Positions 55,915 to 64,000 of a stretch of DNA of 64,000 nucleotides are shown here, one piece after another. A program made the translations under genes and the position numbers. This stretch comes from Owenia fusiformis (Eukaryota; Annelida; Polychaeta; Sabellida; Oweniidae), in contig CAIIXF020000007.1 of assembly GCA_903813345.2 (NCBI GenBank), positions 22,121,564 through 22,185,563 on the forward strand, in the 5' to 3' direction. Numbering within the stretch: position 1 is the first letter of the stretch; every line of letters starts with the position of its first letter. A model generated the notes under the pieces. That model made no database searches. It was not told the origin of the DNA and saw nothing but the letters and a program-made list of their open reading frames with translations.

Positions 55915-56910
55915 ATCATCATTATTGATTATTTTATTGTAAGATTGTTGGTATACATCATTATATTGTATCTTTCAGGCTATAAATATTATGTAGAGGT
56001 AGTAGAGGTACTATTATTCAATTCAATGATCTGCTTGCCATTATTTGGAACCCGTTCGTGTTTACCCCCCTGTTTGGATTTGGACGTATTGACTCTAGTA
56101 TGTATCCAACAGACCGAATATAATATTCGGTCTGTTATGATTGATATATTTCCTATGGAAATCGCGGTGATATTTTTTGCACATTAATTTCTCGTTTATT
56201 ATAAGAATGTTCACCTTGAAAATTGGTGAATATGTTGAAGAGATGTTCATCTTAAACTAGAAGCAAACATATTTGTATAAGGCGGGTACAAGTTGATATA
56301 AAATAATGAAATGTTCAGACTCACCGAAACTTCAGGATGTGTTCATAAGTACATCGCGCTATCAATGTCAAGGACGTTTGAGTTCACGAGATCCAAACGA
56401 GATATGCAAATTTTGAACTTTGACAACACATGACCACTTGATTACCTCGGCCTTCTTCATGAATATTTCCGCTCTATTTACTATAAAAGAAGAAAATTAA
56501 TCGGGATAATGATAATAAATGACTAGATCTAATAAATTCCCGCACAAATGGAATTTAGCAATACGCTTCCGTAATGTTGCTCCCGCTCCACGTGTTATTT
56601 GTTTACAAATAGACTGACGTCACTGGCTAAATCTCGTTTATCGTGAGAATTGGCATTGCCAAAATGGCTTGACCTAATCAATGGCTTCGCTACAAGAAGC
56701 GTCTGTACATTTTATGAATATCTTCAGTAAGAGGACAATATACGAAAAAATAATATTGTGAGTTCTTTATAAGGTAATCATTTTATCATTAAACAAACTT
56801 ATTTGTAACATTTATACAACACCACATTTTACAATAGGTGACTTACAGTCTGAATATTTATTCAGACGAAGGATACAGTCTAGGGGTTCACACACAGATG
56901 TTGACCAGAG

Positions 56911-57465
56911 TTATCGCATCCTACGACCCCTTTAGATTGTGGTCGTACGCCCGTATTATTAGTAAGCCTGTCTTTCTACAATGTCGGAGAATGAACTACG
57001 CATTGCACTAAATTACCTACCTCGATACATTCCAGAGTATTTTAGAATTCTTTTTATGTTGTTAGATTGCCAATTGTATGGGTTTATCGGCAGAACGAAG
57101 AGATTTTAGTTTTTACATCGGAAATATATCAGCAATTTTCAAAATGTCGGAAGGGGAATTCCCCAGGGATTTCCCTTATGACTGGTGCATGCCGGGAACT
57201 GAATGGAGGAATTCAACGGTTGAAATAAGTTAAATATTACACACAAATATTGCTATCAAAAACGAAAATATCTTCGTTCTGCCGATAAACCCATACAATT
57301 GGCGATCTAACAACATAAAAATAATTCTAAAATACTCTGGAATGTATCGAGGTAGGTCATTTAGTAGTGCAATGCGTAGTTCATTCTCCGACATTGTAGA
57401 AAGACAGGCTTACTAATAATATGGGCGTACGACCACAGTCTAAAGTGGTCGGTAGGATACGATAA
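56911..57465. mobile_element. hAT-like foldback MITE (555 bp), second family member
   Basis: Exact 8-bp target duplication GACCAGAG at 56903-56910 and 57466-57473. The ends start TTATCGCATCCTAC. The arms match each other for more than 150 bases. The central part (about 57060-57310) closely resembles that of 24452-24997, including 'AACGGTTGAAATAAGTTAAA' and 'CGTTCTGCCGATAAACCCA', while the outer arms do not. Confidence 0.9.
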
Positions 57466-58900
57466 GACCAGAGTAGGATCATAGGCTCAAAGAATAATTC
57501 AGAAGATGCGTCACTTTAAATTGGAAAATAGGTGGGTCTATAATAGGCCTATAACTTGATGATGAATACAGATTGTGGTTTTACGTCAAAGTTTGCCTGT
57601 GGGGTTACTTCATCCATGGGCTCTATGCTTCATCATGGGGTGAGATGTTAGATCTAATCCAAGATTACTCATTAGGAAATGTGAATTATAACCCCATGGT
57701 CGAAGTAGCTCCATGAAGTAATAACATACGTCACCTTAGTTTGACGGAGGACGGAAAAATTTCTTCTGGCTTCAGAGTCGATTTCATGGTTTAAAACCTT
57801 CTCTGATGATTCTATTTTTGAACTATGCCCATTCAAAGTGGTCTATTGAACCTTGAAAAGCCATATTTAGACTGAGGATTGAAAGTTGTTCATGACAATT
57901 TTCGAGTCGAGCAAATGGTGATAATGTTCTTTTTATGTATCGGGGAAGTCAAAACATTAGAAATAGAAATCATAGTAAGCATTTGAAGATCATTTGAAGC
58001 ATTTAAAATTGAATCCATGGAAAAATTTGAAATATTTCCATGCCAACGTCAGAAAGCACACTTTCAGTTTTATAATCAATGATTTTATGGATCAAAACAA
58101 TATATTTATTAATTTGTCCGATATCTGCTTAAATATGGTATGTATACTGGTGTTGATTGTTAAATTACAAAATAGGTTGAGTAAAGAATATGTTAAAGTC
58201 GTTCAATCTCATCCCAGAAGCAATATTTTGTTATTCTTATCGCTCAGAATTCCTTAAAAATGGTTGTTTGAATTTTAGGAGAATCCCCATTATATTCATG
58301 TCCTGGATATATAAAAATATTTTTGGAAAATGTATTTCCAGAAATACCAAAGACACTGTGCATGATTTTATACTATATGGGAAATATTGAACGTTACTAT
58401 ATATCATTTATCAAATAATAAATATGAAATGTCAAGATGTATCACATCCTAAGACTTATTTTAGATAAATGTCTGGTGTTCGACCTTGAAGTCAGCACAC
58501 CCCTAAGTACTTGCGAATGCGTACATAGCATGCATTCAGAGCAAAGTATGATCGTGACCATTTATAACAAATGCATGTTTTATTTTAAACAAATTGTTTA
58601 TCATTAAATCTTGGTTTATTGTTGGAAACAATTTATTTATTGAAATCTCTTATATTTTAGACAGAAGTACATGAATATAAAGGGTATCGAGCGCTCTTCT
58701 TATTTATGATTCAAATTTGTCATTTATTATCCACTTTGGATTGTGGCCTTTGTTATACATGGTTTTATTGAATGACACAATCCTTATTGTGCTAGATAAT
58801 ATAAAACCCTTATCTGTAAAAAAAGTATGTAGTTGATAATATAATCTATTTTTGGAATTCAGTAACTAAATATAATATGTAACTTTCTTTTATTTTTCAG

Positions 58901-59129
58901 AACGCTTGATGTATCGTGCAATATAAAAAGCCTACATAGTAACAAACCATGACATTGACTGTAACAAATCTTATCCTGAGGGCTGGGTTGTTGTTCTCTT
59001 TGGGAGTGTTCTTTTGTCTGGTGCTTAATCTACTTCAAATTCAGCGAAATTTCATACACTTTCCCCGGGAATTCTTTGACAGCATTAAATCAGCATGGTG
59101 GGTGGCGCCCTCTTGTGGAACTGCTGCAG
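58901..59129 (+). CDS. INSIG: INSIG, first coding exon (gene continues off window)
   Basis: INSIG proteins are ER membrane sterol sensors that hold SCAP/SREBP in the ER and promote HMG-CoA reductase degradation. The acceptor TATTTTTCAG ends at 58900. Coding starts at ATG 58949 and the exon ends at 59129 with donor GTTAGT, leaving in phase 1 after 60 residues. The sequence has transmembrane segment 1 at about residues 7-30, then the hallmark LNLLQIQRN and '[13 protein letters not shown]', matching vertebrate INSIG1/2 (remembered as LNLLQIQRN and AWWVPPCCGTAS). The N-terminal tail before the first helix is much shorter than in human INSIG. The next exon, expected to encode the GLLYPCID region, was not found before 64000, so intron 2 exceeds 4.8 kb. 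A 5-codon upstream frame (58909-58926) precedes the start. INSIG1 versus INSIG2 cannot be decided from this exon. Confidence 0.92.
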
Positions 59130-60307
59130 GTTAGTAACGTTTTTTTTTATTCAACAAAAGATTAAAATATATCTATCTTTTTTATGTTGCCTGCAAACTC
59201 CATTTATCATGAAATAATAGAAACACTTAGAATCAAGCTTAGAAAATCTTATCAAATTTTACAGTATTGAATTAAATTCTCATTTCTGAACTCTGAGACA
59301 ACAATTATTGTACTTTGGTTTTGTAGTATATTGCCTCGATGATCTATTTTTTATAAAATAAAATGTTATGATCTTGTTTTTTCATAGTTTTCTAATCTCA
59401 CCTTAGAAATATGACCATGATGTGTGGTTCATTTAGAATACTTTTATTTTTCATTTTCCATAACCACCTATCATCAGATAAAAGGTCACTTAACTCCCTT
59501 ATGGCACTGTACTTACATATTTATTAGTAAGTTTGAACTCATTTGCCCTACACACTTTTACATGCTAGTTTTACTCTCATCTATTAGTGCATTATATATA
59601 CTTCTCATGAAATACAACATGATAAACAAATCAGGCACCACAGCTAAGTCAGTTAACCTTGCATTCCTTTGAGTTCACTTCTTAAAAGAGAGCTTCGCCT
59701 TAATTTTTTACCATATCAGGTAAAATCGATCTGCTCAGTCCCTTCTTGTTCATATTGAATCTTTCTTTATCTGTTGTGTAATGAATGATTGGTTCCTAGT
59801 TGTAATATGTCTGGGACTTCACATGGGAAAAGATAAAATTGAAACTTGCGGACTCATTTTCTCAGAGAACATTTTAGGATTCATTTTAATTGAATTTTAG
59901 ATGTTTGGCAGTATGAACAAATAATCCAGATTGATGTAAATAAATACCTAAGTTAGATAGGCTAAATGAGAATTTAGAAAAATAAAAGGGGATTATTAGG
60001 TACTCTAGCTTGACCATCCCCTCTCGGTCCCCAGATGAAAGTTATTATAATGTAAATGAGGTTCAATATAAAGTAGGAGCCAATATAATAATGATTATGA
60101 ACTAGGAACGTAAAATACATGGTGTTTATTCAGGACAGACAAATAAACAAATTGTAAAAGATCAATGTCCATATTTTGACGAATCTTTAGTGTATGTCCA
60201 AAGTTTATAAGATATGAAATTATTGTAGGCCTGTAGGGATTTTGGATTCATAAATATTTGTCCTTTGTTGTTGTCACGAGGAAGGTCCTAAAATTCCTCA
60301 ATAGACT

Positions 60308-60710
60308 AGATGCGAGTAGAAATAATCTTGATTAAAGTCATTAAAGATTCAAAATTCAGTCAAACTGATGTCATATTTGGAATCTACATGTAAAGTTACA
60401 TCTTGAAATGTGGTTTTGAAAACAGTTCATCAACTTTGAAAATTTTCTTTATAAATGTGACTTCTAGATTGGGGAGATTCCCCATAGACCCCATGTTGTA
60501 AAATCACAAAAAGTGAAATATCTTTTCTTGTGTTGGGCAGATACTATTTTCTTTTACTGGACATGTTTTAATTTGTACAACTATCAGATACATAAGGGTA
60601 CTATTGGAAACTGAACTACTAAAACCGATGAATATTCAAGTTTAAGGGAACTTTGTTATACCCTGCCAAGGCTGCCATGTTATTTCCCCCTAAACTGGCA
60701 ACTCGCATCT
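60308..60710. mobile_element. 403-bp MITE, AGATGCGAGTAG family (copy 2)
   Basis: Left end AGATGCGAGTAG, right end ACTCGCATCT. The interior is collinear with 9646-10054 (for example CAAACTGATGTCATATTTGG and TCTTTTCTTGTGTTGGGCAG), with scattered substitutions and short indels. Confidence 0.8.
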
Positions 60711-62029
60711 GAGTATTTTAAGGTAATAGAAATGGATATTTTGAAAATAGATATTATGATAAGCAGACTATCTATAGGAGAAAGATACTTTGAAAGGGGA
60801 AATTCTTATCATGCATTTATCACATATTTTGACCAATTTTTACAGAAGAATGTGTTATAAAAAAAATATAACTGAACAATCAAAGATACGGATTTTAATA
60901 GCTTAAAATCAGTAATATCTGCTCCAAAAAACAAATATTGCTAGAGTTCGAAAGAAAGAGTAATCACTTTAGAAAATGTAACACATAAAAAGCACATAGT
61001 GCTTTAATAAAATGACTAATCACAAGACTCACAAGGAGCACCTAATCTCATGGTTACAACACCCATAAGCCTAACATCTAACATGCTAGCACTCTTGGGC
61101 AATTCTACTAGCTTAAAGTAGTTTTGAAACACCTGCTTCACTTGATAGACTAATTATTTAAGAAGAGATTCAATCACATTTTATGTTAGCAATTAAAGAA
61201 TTTCTAGAGCCAAAATAACAAATATTTCAATTTTAAAATGAAATTGGCTGACACACGAAATGTTTGTATTGCAATAAAATTTATTCATTGAAACAAGTCA
61301 TTTTGATTGTGAAAAAGCAAAATTAAAAAAGAAAATTAGAAAATTAAAAAAGAAATTAGATTAAAAGTACATGACAAAGATATATTATATGGTCACAAAC
61401 CTAAAGACGATGAATAAAATATATTGAATTTGGCAATCATTATAATTACAAATACATGTATGTAATTCTGAATACCTGTGCATCTTTCACAAGTGATATT
61501 CTACAAAGCCCAAGGTGATATAATAAAATGAAATCTTGTTTGTACAAAAGTTTTATTGAAAAAAAGAATTTAACCTTTTATGAGGTTAAATCATATTTCA
61601 AAGATAGAAAATTTAACCTTTTATGAGGTTAAATCATATTTCAAAGATTATTTAGAGAGTTGTTCTGCAAGTAGCATCAAATTTCAAAACCAGTATCACG
61701 TAGACCTGTGTTCATAACTCTCGGCAGTTCTGCGACAAGTTATAAAAATCAAGAAATGTGATTCAGACATGACGTTCAAATTTGAAATTCTATTGAAAAT
61801 TCTAAGCTTAATCTTTACCTTTTATTCCAGTTCTGACACTCTTTCGACCTTTTTTATGTGCCTCACAGTTCCACCTATCATACTAAAACAGGCGTAAGAA
61901 TCATGGGAATCTCAAAACTGCTCTAATATATAACTAAATTAATAGATACTTTCTCAAATGATGCTTACATGAATGTGCTGTCTTTCATTTTTGCCTCAAC
62001 CCCATCTAATTTTTATGTCACCACCAGAA

Positions 62030-62805
62030 GGACTTTCTAAATGATGTTTGTTTGGTGGTGGGTGTCTGTAACAAATGGCAGGTAGTGACATTAGCATGTC
62101 CGTGCCTTGTTATTTTTGGTGCAAGTTTTAAAGGCATAAGGTTTCTCATTAGTGATCACTGTCATTACTCTGTTGCATGAAGGAATATATGCGACAGACC
62201 CCTCCATTCAATATTGTTGTCCATTCATAAATAACCAGTAGATGCACCTCATACACCTTATATAGGTACAAATGTCCTTAAAGTTCCTAATGATTCATCA
62301 GAAATAAACAAATAATTTATCTGTTTTAAACTTTGACCAATAACACTTTAATCACAAAATATGTCCTAATTATTATATAATTATACTTCAAAGTTACAAT
62401 TCTTATCATTTTTGTCGTATTTTGTATGTAATATTGGTGCACATTCGAGTAGTTGATATTAAAAGTACATACATTCTTAATTCTCTTGTTATTCAGTTAT
62501 ATAACAACATTTCTATCTTATCTCAAGAATTTGGCAATGAACTGATTCAGTGTCGTATGATTCTTGGATGATTTAGTCCACAACATCAGATGGTTCTTTT
62601 ATAATCTAATAAGTTAGTTGAACTTCATGTGCCTCATTGTCAGTTGTCTTTTGTTAGTTTTGGATCTTTATACCAGATAAGTGGTGACATTTTGTTATAG
62701 TCTCAAACTCTTTTGTGGACTGTGTTCGGCAATTACTTCGTATTCATTGGTAGGCATCTGTAATAAATGGCAGGTGGTGATATTTTGCATGTTAATGCCT
62801 CGTTT
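62030..62805 (+). repeat. Dispersed ~120-bp repeat, copies 4 and 5
   Basis: One partial copy at 62035-62110 ('GGTGTCTGTAACAAATGGCA') and one fuller copy at 62685-62805 ('GTCTCAAACTCTTTTGTGGA', 'CTGTAATAAATGGCAGGTGG'). Confidence 0.65.
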
Positions 62806-63864
62806 AACATCTGTACTTTAATTAATATTTTTGTTTTATATTTTTTAAATGATGCTCTCGGGTAAATCTTAAAATAAAAAATTAGTGAATTCCTTTTTTG
62901 AATCAATCATCTCCATAATCTGGGTCAGAGATATAAGAGGCAATTAATAAACAAATAATGTAAATAAACAAAATATACTATATACTATAAGAGGCAACAT
63001 GTTCAATTGACCCACCAACCTATCTTTATTATCTCAAATATATATGTTCCAAAAGATAAAAGGTAAAATCTTATCAAATGGTGGAGTTATTTAATAAACT
63101 TTTGATGAATGTTATGAAATCAAAATATTGAATCACAATGAATGAAATTTTGATGAATGTTATGAAATCAAAATATTGAATCATAATGAATGTTAATGCT
63201 TTCAAAATATTCTATCAAATGATGCCATTATACAAAAATATCGAACCCAAAAAGCCCATTGAAACAGTAAAAATCAAACTGGTAAGTGAGAATGCATTCT
63301 AGATTCATGTCAAGTAGTATCAAAATGATATTTTTTTAATTACATTTATCCCTAAACATGACCTTGAATAGTACAATTACATCCATGTTGTGTCTAATCA
63401 ATAATGATCTAGATCTAGAAAAGATTTCATACCCTGGATACTGAACATAGTTGATTAGTATGCTAATGCCTGGAAATAAAGCATCAAAATGACCATGTTT
63501 AAAACATTGAAATGAGAGGAAAAGATTGAATTAAACAAGGAACTGATTATGAATTTTACGACTCCATGCTTTAAATCATATAAAACCACCAGAAAATTAT
63601 AGGTGATATTTTAAAGAGAAAATCCAATAAGTGTAAGAGGGAGAGATTTCATGTGCTGGTAATTATGAATTTATGATTGAATTGTGGTTTGAAATCACGT
63701 GGTGTTTGATCACCTCATGGTTCATCCTGAGGCTGATCATGATGGTGTGATCCAGGGTATATCCTATTTGTGGCCTAGCTTCATTGGCCACGGATCAGGC
63801 CACTATTTACATGATTTAGAATATGACATTGTTTAGGGCAGTCACTCTCTCCAAAAAGCCATAA

Positions 63865-64000
63865 TTGACTTTATGGTCATTGTGAACTTTATGGTCATTA
63901 TAGACTTTATGGTCATTATAGACTCTATAGTCATGGTGGACTTCATGATCATTGTATACTTTATGTTCATTGTAGAATTTATGGTCACTGTAGACTTAAT
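63865..64000 (+). repeat. 18-19-bp tandem repeat reaching the window edge
   Basis: Repeated unit close to GACTTTATGGTCATTGTA, seven or more copies with substitutions; it continues past the right edge. Confidence 0.8.

Larger units (their letters stand above)
54553..58900 (+). other. INSIG intron 1
   Basis: Contains two hAT-like MITEs (listed separately) and GGGGGTAATTCCAAACAC repeat modules around 55030-55110 and 55865-55910. No coding exon recognised. Confidence 0.6.
59130..64000 (+). other. INSIG intron 2 (incomplete)
   Basis: No further INSIG exon was recognised. It holds a MITE at 60308, two copies of the ~120-bp repeat near 62.0-62.8 kb, and short direct repeats at 61566-61650 (TTTAACCTTTTATGAGGTTA twice) and 63085-63200 (GATGAATGTTATGAAATCAA twice). 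Confidence 0.55.

Overview
The window looks like AT-rich nuclear DNA of an invertebrate animal. It has GT-AG introns with many short exons, animal gene families, MITEs (short non-autonomous DNA transposons) and tandem repeats. The secreted-protein gene and the 'AAAATGGCNGCCAT' repeat family suggest a marine lophotrochozoan, possibly a mollusc, but the organism is not proven by the sequence. Five genes can be supported by exon joins that keep frame and match known families from memory; no database search was run.

Layout. 0-8.7 kb: no gene; repeats, including a hammerhead-ribozyme-like foldback, a 107-bp satellite and two TTAA-flanked MITEs. 8.7-25.3 kb, minus strand: a complete C1GALT1 (core 1 beta-1,3-galactosyltransferase) in four coding exons, whose 12.5-kb first intron is packed with mobile elements. 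25.9-27.5 kb, minus strand: a diverged C1GALT1/Cosmc-like paralogue directly upstream in the same orientation, with no recognisable last exon. 29.5-35.6 kb: a repeat block with a 1321-bp tandem duplication, one copy of which carries a 1624-bp long-TIR transposon. 38.7-54.3 kb, minus strand: CCDC93 complete in 19 coding exons (627 residues). Inside its intron 9, on the opposite strand, lies a four-exon gene for a secreted Ly6-like plus chitin-binding-like protein (45.65-47.64 kb). 54.3-54.55 kb: a short shared promoter. From 54.5 kb to the window end, plus strand: INSIG, with a non-coding first exon and the first coding exon; the rest lies beyond the window.

How the genes relate. The two galactosyltransferase-family genes are a tandem pair acting in Golgi/ER mucin-type O-glycosylation. 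CCDC93 (endosomal CCC/Commander complex, recycling of receptors such as LDLR) and INSIG (ER sterol sensor restraining SREBP/SCAP) are head to head, as CCDC93 and INSIG2 are on human chromosome 2. Both touch cholesterol handling, and their short shared promoter carries a perfect DR1 nuclear-receptor site between two CACGTGAC E-boxes. The MITEs are well preserved: many have exact 8-9 bp target duplications, and one insertion has its empty site in the neighbouring tandem copy.
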